From positions 76,561,283 to 76,625,282 of the forward strand of contig CM040427.1 in assembly GCA_022702705.1 (NCBI GenBank): a DNA stretch of 64,000 nt. The letters are read 5' to 3'. The notes beneath the pieces are model-generated. The model saw only the letters and a list, made by a program, of their open reading frames with translations. It ran no database searches and was not told the origin of the DNA. Source of the DNA: Papilionanthe hookeriana x Papilionanthe teres. Its lineage: Eukaryota > Streptophyta > Magnoliopsida > Asparagales > Orchidaceae. Below, in pieces: positions 47,001 through 59,128 of the stretch. How positions within the stretch are numbered: the stretch's first letter is position 1; every line of letters begins with the position of its first letter. Made by a program: the position numbers and the translations under genes.

Positions 47001-50000
47001 AGAGGATTTTTCTATTTAATTAATTCAGTAAACTTTAAAAATGCATAACTTTGTGTAGAAAAATCATAAAAATAAATTAAAAATACCCACTTGCTCAGTG
47101 AACAAAGGAGAATAATGTGGGAAAAGAATTAAGTTAATTTGTTGAGTCTATGATTTTTGATGATTTAAATACTCTTTGTGATTTTTAATTCTTCATTTGC
47201 ATACATAATTCACCATGGCATGAGACCATAGGACTTTTGTAGCCTCTGAACTTAGGAGCATTCCCTGAATTTATCAAGGATAGAGGCCATCTCCATGACA
47301 AGTTATCTTTTTTCTAAATTTTTGTGTTTGTTTTAACATTTTAATTCCAATAATTTTCATGTTGATTATAAAAATCTAAAAAAATTAGGGGAGGTATCTT
47401 ATGACCAGAGGACCCTGGGAAATTATTGTTTGATTTAATTCTTTAAAAATAACCTTAATTAGCCTAAACACTTAAAATTTAACTTCAATTAATTAGGAAA
47501 AACCACACATCAAAAACACATGAAATTAATTATCCACTGTTATTAGGATACAGAGAACCTCACATAAAAATTTCAAATCAATTGGAATTAATTTGACCCA
47601 TTAAATTAATTAATTAAGTGACATGACCATTTTACACATTAAAAAATTCATAAAACCCAAAATACATTTCAAAAATTCACCAAATTAATTTTGGGAGTTC
47701 TTTATGATCAGAGGAGTTCAAAAAAAATAAAATTGTATTTTTTATAAAAATTTAATTTTTAATCATTTTTTAAATATTTAAAAATTAAAAATAACAAAAA
47801 ATCACAAAAATTATAAAAATTCACCAAAATGCCACATTTGGTCTTCTAATCACTTGGGAACCATCAAAATATTTTTCCTAAGTCACTAAGTTAAGATATT
47901 AATTTTTAAAGGCCTAGAATAATTTTTAACATTTAAAAAATGAATTTTCTTAATCTTCCACTAAAATAATTCTAATAAATCAAAGAAAAATAAAAAAAAA
48001 TAAAAATTTTGTTCTCTGAATTTCTTGACTACAAAGAGATTTTCTAAAAATATAAAATTAATTTTTCCACCTTTAAAATATTTTAAAATGAATTAATACT
48101 CCGGAACTTAATATAATTCTAATAATTAAATTAAAACTCAAAAAATCCCTAACTTTGGTCCAAATGGTCCTTTGGCAAGGGTCACTTCCAGTAAAAATTT
48201 CAAAGTCATAGGTCTTTCCTTGGTCAAGTTATTGATTTTTCATTAAAAACCCCACTTTTGTATTAAAACAAATATATAAATTAAATTTAATTCAGAAAAA
48301 TCACATTTTCTCCTCTGATATTTTAATTGTCCCATGTGTTGGGTGTCATAAAAATTTCAAAATCATTTGAGTTATATTTAATGAATTATGAAGTGAACAA
48401 GCCTAAGGGGTAAAATGGTAATTTTTGAAATTTAGCCCTAATTAATATTTAGGCTTAATTATGGGTAATGGGTAAAAAACGATCCTAATTAATCTCTTTA
48501 GATGATTGAAACATGAGGAATTAAAGGGTAGGAACCCATTTATCACTTTTCCAACATAAACAAAATGATTATAATTTCTTAAATTATTAAAAATTTGAAG
48601 TTAATTAAAAGAGAATGAATTAAGTGAAGGGGTTTAATCTTGGAAGATATTAATTTATTAATCTTAACCCCTAATTAATGATAGAAATCAAATATCACTT
48701 AATATTAATTTAATAACTCATTAATGAAAACTAAGATAAATTAAATAATCAAATTAAAATAATTTCTAAGATAAATTAAATAAATTAAAATAATTTCTAA
48801 GATAATTTAATAAAAAATTAATTTTAAAATAATATAATTAATTAAATTAAAAATAATTTTAAAATGACATGATTAATTCAAAACAATTCAAATTAAATAT
48901 AATTAAATTAAAGCAATTTTAAAATAATTTAATCAACTTTAAATCAAATTTAATATAATAAAACTAAATTAAAATCAAATTCAAATCAACACAATTAAAT
49001 TAAATATAACTAAAATTAAAAGTTAAAACAATTTTAAAATAACTAAGTCAACTTTTTAAATGACATAATCAAATTGAAATAACATAAAAAAATCACAATC
49101 AAACTAAAATATTATAATTAATTTGAAGCAGTCTTAAAACATTAACCCAACCTTAGAAAAATTAAATAAATGCGTTAATGAACTAATTTGCCCCCCTAAA
49201 GGCTTTCACCCACATAATTCTTAAGTGAAATGTCAAGTGAATGTCACCTCACTTAAGTGATAATCAAAACATCTAAGTTCTTTGAGCAAGAGGAAAACAT
49301 TTCCAACAAACTTCAAACAATTCGGGTGATTGATTCATCATTACAATGAAACAAAATTAACTAGAAAGATAATCCCGAAAGCGTTTAGGAAGATGTTCAG
49401 GGCTTAAGTCTCGAGCACTTCCCTAACATGATGAGATGTCTTAAAAGAATAATTGGACTTCATTGTTCTTTGATGAAGAAAATCATCATTAACAAAACAC
49501 AAGAACCTAGACGTCATAGGAACTGACTAGCAATAGGATTAGGAATTTGGTAGATAACCAGAACCTTCCCTTAGCTTTACTTAGGTACCTGTTGCAAATA
49601 TATAAATGCCTTAACATGTGTTTTACGTGCAGGTGAAAATGACAGGAGTGCCCATAAGGTACGCATTTAAATTTATTGCAATTTACATCCAGCGATTTAT
49701 TAAATGTCTTACTTTCCTGTACTTATAAATGCATAAAAATGATCGAACCCAGTAAGTTTAAACAACTTAAAATTTAATCACCAACAAAAGTAAAACTGCA
49801 ATTACAACTAAAATTAAAATGTCTCGTTGGAAGATCGGGAATCCCTCGGATGATGTAACCCACGTGTTGCTAACGAGATTTCCCACGGTCTAAATGAAAG
49901 TGTGGAACTCATTCAGTTGAGTTTAGCAAATTCATTTGGACTAAGTGAATCCAATGAAAATAGCGGTGCCGGGATGACGGAACCGTGGGATCTTAATCGG

Positions 50001-50996
50001 TTCTGCTTAATCAACTTTAAGATTTGTTTTAATTAAAACATTAAGCCATCTTAATTTTAAACTTCTCTAAACCAAAACACTTCTCTCATCTCTTGATTGC
50101 CACTTCTAAAACTAAACATTTGCAACAACAAGGAACTTGGAGCACAGTGGGAAGCACAGCCATCTTCGTCAGCAAAACTTATGTCTACTTCAGCCATACC
50201 TTTCTAAGAATTAAATAACCAAGCTATAGGATTTCGAGGTAGTTTACCTAATGCAACATAAACCATCAACTCCTCTTTAGGCATTTGCATAATCATATTA
50301 TGCAACTTAAGCCCTGAAACCGGTCTTAGGACTCCGAGGTAATCGTTTGGTACGACATAAACCCTCAGTGTGATTATATCATACAAGCATAAGTCCTAAT
50401 TAACTGAAATTGGCAGGATTACAACACTAAATAAATTCTCTCAAATTGAAGCCAAACCATAGGATAGTTTGGGAAATTGCCAAGATTCCTCTTGGATCTT
50501 CAGCTTCTCCTACCTTTCTGCCTTTGGACTCTTAAAACAACTGTTCCAAATTTGAGCTATTCTCTATTGAAATTCCCAAAATCCAATTGTTTGAAAACCT
50601 TAAACTTTAAAATTCTTGAGAGCAAAACCACTGATCATTATCGAGAGTTTTCTTAAATGATTCTTGTCATTTAAGATGTAATTAACTATAGGGGCTTGCC
50701 CTTATAAGAAACTTTAAGAACCAAGGTAATATAAACCCTGCTTAATTTCTTTATATTAAGCAGGGGAACTTGTCGGCTTATAAAATTGGTTCGCAGACCA
50801 AACGGATGTCACAAATCTTCTAGTTTATTTAATCGAGCCCTATCATCAAGCAGTGTGTCTATCCTTCGGGATAGATACATGTTTTGTGGTGTGGTGCTCG
50901 TTTATATAAACTATTTGGGATGTGAGATCAGTTTGATTTCATATCTTAAAATTTTCAAACTTAAAATTATTTTCAAAAATCAAATGCTACTTTTCA

Positions 50997-51034
<38 letters not shown>

Positions 51035-51115
51035 TAAACATAAAATCTAAAAATATGCCGACAACTTTTGTAGGCGACCCCTTTTCAAAACACAAAGCTT
51101 AAAAATATGCCGACA
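44002..51115 (+). repeat. 3' LTR of element D (7,114 bp)
   Basis: It starts TGTTGACC and ends TATGCCGACA, exactly the (reversed) termini of LTR A. It aligns throughout with the reverse complement of LTR B. TATA-like CTACTTAAACCC is at 46194-46205, a splice-donor-like CAAGGTATGG at 46608-46617, a GC-rich block at about 46790-46990, and a TA tract at 50999-51030. A second TATGCCGACA 52 bp before the end (51054-51063) is a partial internal duplication of the terminus. The candidate duplication TGCCT follows, but its partner was lost with the 5' part of D. Confidence 0.92.
46194..46205 (+). promoter_or_regulatory. TATA box of LTR D
   Basis: CTACTTAAACCC at the family position, followed by the conserved CCTC...GGCCGAAAGGG block. 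Confidence 0.5.
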
Positions 51116-52610
51116 TGCCTATGCACCAAAGAGTCGGTGCATAGCCGCTAGTGACGGATTTTACTTTAACTTCTTGTAGAAACGTTGGATTCGGATTATT
51201 TGCGAAGCGTTGCGAAGCTTATTTCATGGGGAATTCATTGGGAATGATAAAATGAACTTTCTAGAAGAGTTTTGGTTGGTTATGGGGAGTTGTTATGGAA
51301 GGGATGTGTCTCTTGGAGTGAAAAGGCACTTAAGGCACCCTTTGGATGATTCATTAAATGTGGATTCTTTTTGAAGAGACACTTAAGCATCTCTTGGAAA
51401 ATTATAATTAAGGCTTGCAAAATCTTGAAAAAGGAGATTTAGAGAAGGGAGAGGAACTATTAGAAGAGGAGAAGCGGGCCGAGAAGAAGAAGACTTGGGC
51501 ATGAGCCCCAAGTGGGCCGACAAGGTGAGAGAGAAAGAGAGAATGTGAGAATTTCTTCTTTTCTTTTCACATTGTTCTCAGAGAGGATTATAAGGAGATT
51601 GCTTTTGCTATACAAGGAGAGTTTGATTTCCATAAAATATAATTATTTTCATTGTATTTTGATTTGAATCTAGTACTTTATTTGTGTGGATTCAAAGACT
51701 TGTTCAATGAAAAGTTCTTATTGTTTCTCCATGTGTAATGAGTAGTTTTCTTTACTCTTTCCTCTTATAATGAATTAGTATGCATGTGTAGGATATATAA
51801 TTGAGTAGAGTGAGAATATATTGTGATGATTTTACTTTGTTTTTCATTTACAAGTAAACTTGATCAACTTGCATGTTAAAATCTATTGTGAAAACATGTA
51901 AGAACCAATGTGGTATTGTCTCAGTCAACTATTAGTAAGAATCACATGATATTATATAGGTGAGAATATATTACATATAATTGAGTGCAAATAAATAAGG
52001 AGATATACATGTTTAAGAGGTGTAGAATTAAGGAACCTTAGGATAACATACTAAAGCCCCTAATTTGGTTTGATGTGGAAAGTTTTGTTATGAAATGTTA
52101 GCCCCCAGGTGGAGGGAAAAGTGGGAACTCTATAGTGAGAGCTAATATCTTCCCTACCTAACCCATCTACAAAATTTCAAATCATCAAATTATCATATGT
52201 TCTTTATAGAACCAAGTAAGGGTAAATATATATTACTTCTATTTGTCACAATCTCTCCCGCTACTTATTTTACTTTTACACATGCACTAATTTCATTGCA
52301 TGTGGAAGAGTACTTTTAATATATTAAACTCCACTTTTCTGAATTTCACTTAGTATTTTAGTTTAGAAGTAGTTGTAGTAATAATTTTAGAATTTAATTA
52401 AAACCAAACCTTTATTGACTTTCCATGCTAGGGCGTGTTATTATAGACTAGAACTTCTCTTAAAAGCCAGTCTAATTAATTGCGATCTCGGTGGGATCGA
52501 TATTCGGGGCTTAATCAGAAATTCCTATATTACTTGATAATGATACGTATACTTGCATAAAATCCTATTTTATAATAATATCAATTAAACTCTCATTTGC
52601 ATCGGCATCA
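51116..52610 (+). repeat. Athila-type LTR, 3' part (element G)
   Basis: Its right end carries the block GGTGGGATCGATATTCGGGG, then TATTACTTGATAATGATACG, and finishes GGCATCA before a PBS: the usual end of Athila-group LTRs. Parts (GGTGGAGGGAAAAGTGGGAACTC at about 52110; GTTCTTTATAGAACCAAG) correspond to 57325-57440 of the second LTR. The first ~300 bp after LTR D show no clear match to the second LTR, so its left end is uncertain. Confidence 0.65.
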
Positions 52611-52616
52611 AGTTTT

Positions 52617-52633
52617 TGGCATCGTTGTAAAGA
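52617..52633 (+). promoter_or_regulatory. Degenerate PBS of element G
   Basis: TGGCATCGTTGTAAAGA after the LTR end GCATCA and AGTTTT. It resembles the TGGCGCCGTTGCCGGGGA site (tRNA-Asp, as I recall) of Athila elements, with several mutations. Confidence 0.55.
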
Positions 52634-52750
52634 AAGAGATATAATTAAACCAGGAAATAAAACTTAAGCATAAATATCTGGGATCAAGTTTATTATTAAA
52701 AGGAAATAAAACGTTAGCATAAATATCTGGGATCAGAAGTACAACACCTG

Positions 52751-52984
52751 ATGAATGCAATCAACAATCTATCTGACTTCTTTGATCATCTGGATTGGAG
52801 AATGAAGGAGCACTTTGATTATTCTGGGTATCTCGAAGGAAGTATGACACGGTTGATGAAAAGGAAAGGGTGGATTGAAGAGGATTCTACCGAGGAATTC
52901 CCGTTTTGTTCTTTCTATAATATGTTCGTTCACGCTCAATCAATTGGAGATTTAAGAGTTGATGATAGTTCTAAGGAAGAATGA
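52751..52984 (+). CDS. Small ORF of element G, unknown
   Basis: A 77-aa reading frame 120 bases downstream of the PBS, beginning MNAINNLSDFFDHLDWRMKE and ending with acidic residues. I do not recognise it. It is hydrophilic, with no signal peptide or membrane segment. Its place matches where a gag start would be, but no gag motif is visible. It may be a remnant. Confidence 0.3.
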   Translation: MNAINNLSDFFDHLDWRMKEHFDYSGYLEGSMTRLMKRKGWIEEDSTEEFPFCSFYNMFVHAQSIGDLRVDDSSKEE

Positions 52985-53820
52985 AGACTTGATTATTGTA
53001 TTTTTGTGTTTGTGTTTGAACTGATTATTTTGCTTTGCTTGGATGTTATATTTGGACTTGCTTTCTTATTTAGTTTTCAGCATTATTTTGTTGTCGTCGT
53101 GATCGATGCTGAATTTTAGAATTATATGGCTTGACGATGTGTATTGTTTAGTGGTATGTGTATGTGTCTGTAACTTGGATTTTATATATGAAAGTGATAT
53201 TTTGTGTTTAGAAAAATCATTTGTCATGGCTTTAGAATGTTATTCAATGCTTAATTAGACTAATTAGGTGTAGGAGCAGGCTTGAAAAGATCGAAATTAC
53301 AAAAGAAAGTTAGACGCCCAGTTTTTGAACTGGCGCCGAACGACACTGTCACCAGCGTCGGACTACACCAAAAGACAGAGAGTTTGGCCATAAGAGTAGA
53401 AAATAGTGCCCAACGACGCTGTCACTAGCGCCAGACAGTGCTATACTAAAAAAAGGCCCTAAATCAAGTTTTTTGTGATTTAACCCTAGGATCCACCATT
53501 TTTGCCCAAACCATTGTATTCTACCTCCATCCAAGGCCAATTTTCGCATTTAGGGCACACTAACATTTGGATTTGAAGCGATTTCGTGGCCAAAAAAGTT
53601 TGGATTTCATCTTCTCTTAGTAAGAGCTACACTTTAACCTAAAGTTTTTTTTTATTTTGACCGTGAAAATTGCATACATTAGGAAGATTTGAATTTTGAG
53701 GTTTATAGAGAAAATATGGAGATTTTTCATGGTATTTGAGTTCTTATCTATTTACATTTGCCTTGGAGTCCATTACATTGCAATTATGAAATTGATTTGG
53801 AAAAATTTGATATCTTTAGA
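52985..53820 (+). other. Non-coding internal region of element G
   Basis: AT-rich with no supported gene. It includes the GC-richer paired motif at 53325-53446 (listed separately). Confidence 0.6.
53325..53446. repeat. Paired GC-rich motif, copy 1
   Basis: Two related units, GGCGCCGAACGACACTGTCA at 53332 and GTGCCCAACGACGCTGTCAC at 53407, each followed by AGCG(T/C)C(G/A)GAC. The pair, with its spacing of about 75 bp, occurs again at 56411-56530. In each unit the ends are partly complementary (GGCGC...GCGCC), so a hairpin is possible. Confidence 0.75.
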
Positions 53821-54168
53821 TAAATGACTCTAAGAATGGCTAAAGGGAAGAGAAAGTTTGATTATGATGAGCATAAATTTGTGAATTTCAAGGCTTATTC
53901 ACACTTCAGTACATTTCTTAGCAATAAGAAATGTATTCAAAAGAAAGCCTTTGAAAATCCTGGAGGTATGATTGAAGAACTAATTGTGAATCGTCAATTG
54001 AAGATTTTCTGTTATTTCACTGCTGAAGCGATGCTGGAAATTGTGAGGGAATTTTATGCTAATTTGTACTATTTTGAAAGTGAGTATATCCTGGTTAGAG
54101 GACAAATGGTTGAATTTATCCCTGCCAGCATCAATGCATTTTATCAGTTGAGAGAACCCTTATTATGA
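53821..54168 (+). pseudogene. Plant transposon-protein domain (PF20167-like), N-terminal part
   Basis: Frame with KRKFDYDEHKFVNFKAYSHF, VNRQLKIFCYF, VREFYANLYYF, VRGQMVEFIPASINAFYQL. The VREFYANL...VRG...F....IN..Y pattern is that of the putative plant transposon protein domain common in Athila-like and derived elements. Its biochemical role is unknown. The reading frame stops at 54168 (LREPLL) and the rest of the domain follows in another frame, so the gene is broken. Confidence 0.7.
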
Positions 54169-54304
54169 GAATAGAAAATTTTTGTGTTACAAATGAAGCA
54201 TTGGATATATTATGAACTATTTAACTCACGAAAAAGGGGAATGGAGGATTAAACAAAAATAAAAAGTTAATTTCCCCCTTTCTACTTTGAATTCTATATC
54301 GTAA

Positions 54305-54904
54305 GCCTGACACTATTTCATTTCTGCAAGACTTTTGTCTACCAGCCATCACTGTGAGGTTATTGTAGATAGAGCTGTTTTGAATTACTGTATTCAAAAC
54401 ATGAAGAATATTAACATTGGGGCTATTAATCATAAGAGTATATTGACAAGCTCAAAAGGAGAGACTACAAGTGGACTAGGACACCCCAGCCTGATTCATG
54501 CCTTGTGTATTAAGTCAGGTGTAGCAACTAAAGATAATGATGAGTTAGTCTATCCCCTGAAGCCCATTACTAAACTAAATCTGAAAACTTATGAAGCCCA
54601 TGTAGGATGGAAATTGAGTAGGAAAGCTGATGAACCTTCTTCTAGCCATGAGTGACCATCTACAGCTAGGGAACCTACTCTGCATGATGTTATGGATCAG
54701 TTAGAAAGGTTGAACACCAGAGTAGAAGGGCTAGAAATAAGGAATAAAAAAAATGATGATTATCAAGTGCGGTGGCGAGAATATGAGATAGCTTATCATG
54801 ATGCACAGATGAGATTTTTTGAGGAAGACATTAGTGTTGTATTTCCTACTTACCAGTTTGAAGAACCTGATGATGGTGGAGCTCCTGCAGATGATGATTG
54901 GTAG
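54305..54904 (+). pseudogene. Plant transposon-protein domain, C-terminal part
   Basis: The frame 54335-54655, open a little upstream, has TSHHCEVIVDRAVLNYCI, NIGAINHKSIL, GLGHPSLIHALCIKSGV and PLKPITKLNLKTY, the second half of the PF20167-like domain. A TGA at 54653-54655 separates it from 54692-54904 in the same frame (DQLERLNTRVEGLE coiled-coil-like, then an acidic tail FEEPDDGGAPADDDW), a usual C-terminus of these proteins. Together with 53821-54168 it is one gene with a frameshift and a stop. Confidence 0.7.
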
Positions 54905-56213
54905 TTTAGTAGTTTTATTTTCATTTTATTTTGTATTTGTGTTTTGTATTTGTGATGTACCTGAGAATCTCTTTGATTGGTATATGTGATGTAATTTGTA
55001 TTTGGTTGTGCTTGTAGCAGACTTTACGTTGATTTGTGATGTATGTGATGTGATAGTGGAGTTTGCATGTGGTTTGTTAGTTTAATCTGTGATAGTAACA
55101 GTTGGATGTTAATGTTGTGTGCATAGTTTATGTTTTATGTTTTTAAACTTCTTCCCTTGCAAATTTCTAACCCATACTTTTGTATAGAAATGCTCTTAAT
55201 TATTTCAAGCCTTCTGTTCTAATTATGAAAGAAAACCTACTTAAACTCAAAGGTATGAAAAGCCCAACATATTGAGGTATGAGTTATATTTGTTTATATC
55301 ATTTCTTTCTTCCCATGTTAATTATATTGATATTCAAAAATTTAAGTTCCGGGGAGAGAAAGAATTAACTGTTAATTATTCTCATTTAAAAGTATTTTCA
55401 AAATTATTAACATTATTTCTTATTATAGAACTCAATTTCAGATAACTGTATTTTGATTTTATTTAAGTATTTTGTGAAATTGAATGAAAGTATTTGGTAA
55501 TGAAAAGCAATTTTGTAGGCTAAGATATTTGGTATAAGAGAATAGGACTATAGTCAACTATTCAAAGTAAGAAAAACTGTATGTTTGAAATTTTAAGAAT
55601 CTTAAAACCTTATGTGATAGGAAAGGATTGAGACTCTATGATGAATCATTAATAAGCTAAAGAAATGCAGATAAGGTAAAGGATTATAGTAAGTTTCAAA
55701 TTTAGGGTGAGAAGGGTGAAGTTCAAAATTTTTAAAGGCTAACCAGATACAGTAATCCTCACTTGAAGGAAAAGAAAAAAGAAAAGAAAAAAAAATTAAA
55801 AGAAAAGAAAAGAAAGAAAGTGAGGAGAAGCTTGAAGAGATGCCTAATCAAAAATTGGCTTCACTTGGACCTACCTAAAGGGAAGAACTTAATTACTTTC
55901 CTGAACTTATATGTATGAATTAGCATCTTTACTGGTAGTGTTCTCATAAACTTCTTTTCATGTAATCCTTTTAAGTGACTTAATAGGACAATCTACAGTC
56001 ATTTTTGAAATGAATAGAAGGCTAAAACTCTTAGACTTGATTACTAGATAGTCTTACACCTACAGAATTTACTTGAATTATTCAAAGATCTTTCTGAAAA
56101 TTTTACTATTGCACTTATCTAAATCAAAATTATGGTATTCTAGAAAGAAAGTTTATTGCAGTGGATCATTATTTTAGGTATTAACTAAAATTACTTGAGG
56201 ACAAGTACTAGTT
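54905..56213 (+). other. 3' non-coding region of element G
   Basis: AT-rich, no supported gene. A purine-rich stretch (AAAGAAAAGAAAAAA and similar) lies at 55765-55820. The region ends in the PPT at 56214. Confidence 0.6.
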
Positions 56214-56225
56214 AAGTTTGGGGGA
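56214..56225 (+). promoter_or_regulatory. Polypurine tract of element G
   Basis: AAGTTTGGGGGA preceded by ACTTGAGGACAAG, the characteristic pre-LTR sequence of Athila-type elements, a few bases before TGACCC, the likely LTR start at 56229. Confidence 0.7.
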
Positions 56226-56228
56226 TCT

Positions 56229-57836
56229 TGACCCATTGAAAAATTTGATAGCTTTTCTTATCCATTTCATACCTGTTTTTGATGATATTGCACTTAAAAA
56301 AAAGGTATTTTTCATGATTTCATGCAGGTGCAATAATTTTAGGCCTTTAGAGTAAAAGGAAGCGAAAATGAACAAATTTGGAGCAAAAAGGGGCAAAAGT
56401 GCATTTTATTGAACTAGCGCTGAACGATGCTGTCACCAGAGCCGGACCGCGCTAATTTACAGAAACTTTGGATGCTAATGTGGAAAATAGCACCGAAAGA
56501 CGCTCTATCCTGCGTCGGATCGCGCACTATCCTGAATTCGAACTAGATTCAATGTATTTGGCCGGATTTTGGAGGGTTGCATGAGGAAACTCTTGGGAAA
56601 TCAGTTATGGCCGAATTTAAACTACTTTAGAGCAAAATTTAAAGAGGGAGAGAGAGTTTAGAGTGTAGAGAGAGTAAGGAGAGAGTGTCTTTTCATTGTG
56701 TTTAGGAAATCTAGGTTTTGTGTTTTCTCTTCTAAGGAGTGGAGGAGAAGAGGGAAAGTGAGAGATTTCTTCTTCCTTACTTATCTAAAGAGAGAATTGT
56801 GTGTTGTTGTGAAAAAAGAAGAGGCGTCAAACAAATTCCTTGAGATTCACTTGGGGAAGAGTTTGAGATAAGTTGCCTTTTCTTTACTCTGTTTGTATGA
56901 CATTGCTTTTATATATAAAATCTATGTTTTGTCATATTTTCTTCATGAGTCTTGAGTAGATTTCTTTGTCTTCCTCCTTTTCATGTGATGTGTTGATGTT
57001 GTGATATGGAAATGATGAGCCGATTTATTATGGAGAATTTGTGATGCTTTTTTCACTTCGAACTTCATTTACTTTTTGATCTAGCCAATTAAATTGTTAG
57101 AACTTGTTAGAAAACATATGTTTCAAAAGGATTATGAATTCCACACCAAAAGTGAAGGTCACATTCAATTTTCATGAATGAGTGACGTAGTTTATGGGGA
57201 TTGAGTGCAAAAAAATAGGGAAATATACTTTGATGGGCATAGAATTGGAGATTTCGGAGTGACAGGCTGAAATCCTCAATTTGGTCCTAGGGTTTGAAAA
57301 CCAAAGTGAGAGTTAGCCTTCAGGGGAAGGGAAGTGGGAGCTCTAGAGTGAGAGCCAGTATCCTCCCAGCCAAACCAAGGATATAGGGACTAAACTTAAG
57401 ATTAGCCAATGTTCTTCATACGCTTGGAAATGGGTAAAGAATATGAATGCTCCTATTTTCCACAATACATTTGCATCACTGATCTATGTCACAATAATCA
57501 TCATATTATAATTAGAGAGGAGGAAGACACTTTCTTACAACTAAACTTTGTTATAATTTTAGTCTTGTGTTAGTTTAACTTTCTAGAAGGTTAGAGCGTA
57601 CTTTGGTAGAAGTAACTACAACTGTTTGTCTTTATTTTAAGAATTAAACTTACTTGCAATTGTACTGTGATTCGATAAGTGATTTCAGTGTTACACCATA
57701 AAATTAATTGCCTCCCTGTGGGATCGATATCCAGGACTCCACTAGAGCCCTGTATTACTTGAGCGATACTTATACTTGAGTTTAATTGTGTGACTCATTA
57801 TAAAACTAAATCCATATATATATATATATATAAATC
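56229..57836 (+). repeat. 3' LTR of element G (Athila type)
   Basis: It starts TGACCCATTG right after the PPT. It includes the paired GC-rich motif (56411-56530), a GGGAAGTGGGAGCTCTAGAG block similar to about 52115, and the end block CTGTGGGATCGATATCCAGG with TATTACTTGAGCGATACTTA. The right boundary near the TA tract (57813-57831) is approximate, because another partial LTR follows. Confidence 0.65.
56411..56530. repeat. Paired GC-rich motif, copy 2
   Basis: Units at 56411-56455 (AGCGCTGAACGATGCTGTCA) and 56487-56530 (AGCACCGAAAGACGCTC...GCGTCGGATCGCGC), matching 53325-53446 in order and spacing, so the internal region holds a duplicate of part of the LTR. Confidence 0.7.
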
Positions 57837-58438
57837 TGAGTTCATAAATTTTTTCAAATTAAAAAAGTCACACCACACTACTACACAAGCTGGTGAAAAA
57901 CTCTAAATTAGCTAATGTTCTTTGCTAGCACCGAGATGGGGTAAAGGATAGGAATGCTCCTATTTATCTCAATATAATATTTTTTATTTTTAATCATTCA
58001 AATCATACACTGATTAATATCTCTTTTGCAAGGGGAAAGATCATTTAATCATATTCAAAGTCATTTTTATATTTTATTAGTCTTCTGAACTTTATTAAAC
58101 TTTTAAATCTAGTTGTTCCTTCTTTCTTAAAGTTAGTTTTTAGGATTGCAAACATATTGAATTTGTTCTCCTATCATATTTACTTGTAATTTAGATAGAA
58201 TTATGCAAGTTAATATTAAGAGTTACAGCTTTCCTTGTGGGATCGATCCATGTATATATAAAATCCATCTTCATAAGACAAATCTTATATTACTTAAAAT
58301 GATACATATACTTGGGTAGTACATCTAGTGTGAAAACTTATTATATAATTTCTAAATTATTACATTTATTTACACTAGCCACCAAACATAAATTGAGACA
58401 AGTTTTTGGTAATTTAAAAATTATAAATATTCATGTCA
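57837..58438 (+). repeat. Partial Athila-type LTR (element H)
   Basis: Its ATTAGCTAATGTTCTTTGC, GGGTAAAGGATAGGAATGCTCC and CTTGTGGGATCGATCCATG blocks correspond to about 57395-57750 of the LTR just before it. It ends TCATGTCA ahead of a PBS, so it is the 3' part of the 5' LTR of element H. Confidence 0.65.
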
Positions 58439-58444
58439 ATTTTT

Positions 58445-58462
58445 TGGCACCGTTGCTAGGGA
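58445..58462 (+). promoter_or_regulatory. PBS of element H
   Basis: TGGCACCGTTGCTAGGGA after TTTT, a close variant of the Athila-type TGGCGCCGTTGCCGGGGA. Better preserved than the PBS of element G. Confidence 0.7.
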
Positions 58463-58758
58463 AAGCGATGGAACTTTTAAACTTTGGAATTATACTTGAA
58501 TTGTAGATTTATTTTTAGGAGAATTAATTTTAGTGCGTTTTATTTTTAAAAAAATTATGAAAATTAAAAAAAATTTAAAAATCAGAAAATATAAAATTTA
58601 AAAATATTCTTAATTTTTTAGTTTGCTATTTTATTTTCTAAAGTTTTACTTTGTGCATACGTAGTTCTGGATCTGATGGTTTAGTGTCTTATGATTCTGA
58701 ATTATAAAGAACTATAAGAAGAATTTAAAAACACGGAATACTTCATCATTTTCAAGAA

Positions 58759-59128
58759 ATGGAAAACACATCGCAAAATAACATCTAAATTTAAACTTAT
58801 GAAAATTTACATCATAATTTACAAAAACCTTTAAGGGATTATGCAAATCGTATAGCATATAAAATTCATTTAAGTATTCAGACTCTTGTTGTAGTAGCTA
58901 ACTCATTTAAACTTAAACCTTCAATTATACAAATTGTGCAAGATAATCATTTTAGGGGAACACCATCTAAGGATCCAAATTTACATTTAACAAGCTTTTT
59001 AGAACTGTGTGCTACATTTAAGCATGATGAAGTATCAAAAATTATCGTCAGACTTAGAAATTTTCCTTTTCATTAAGTGATAAAGCTAAGATATGGTTAA
59101 ATTCATTAGCACCTAGATCTATTAGAAC
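58759..59128 (+). pseudogene. Athila-type gag fragment of element H
   Basis: Starts near the ATG at 58759 and has stops early on. From 58831 it reads LRDYANRI, then FKLKPSIIQIVQ, HFRGTPSKDPNLHLTSFLEL, CATFKHDEV and RLRNFPF; after a one-base loss it continues SLSDKAKIWLNSLAPRSI. This is the conserved plant retrotransposon gag core. It is cut off at 59128 by the insertion of element E. Confidence 0.85.
59124..59128. repeat. Probable target duplication of element E (left copy)
   Basis: AGAAC directly before the TG of LTR E. The right copy would lie beyond the window, so this is unconfirmed. Confidence 0.5.

Noticed and set aside
54692..54904. Separate 70-aa gene
   Set aside because: It is in frame with the preceding transposon-protein fragment after one stop codon, and its coiled-coil plus acidic tail fits the C-terminus of that protein.
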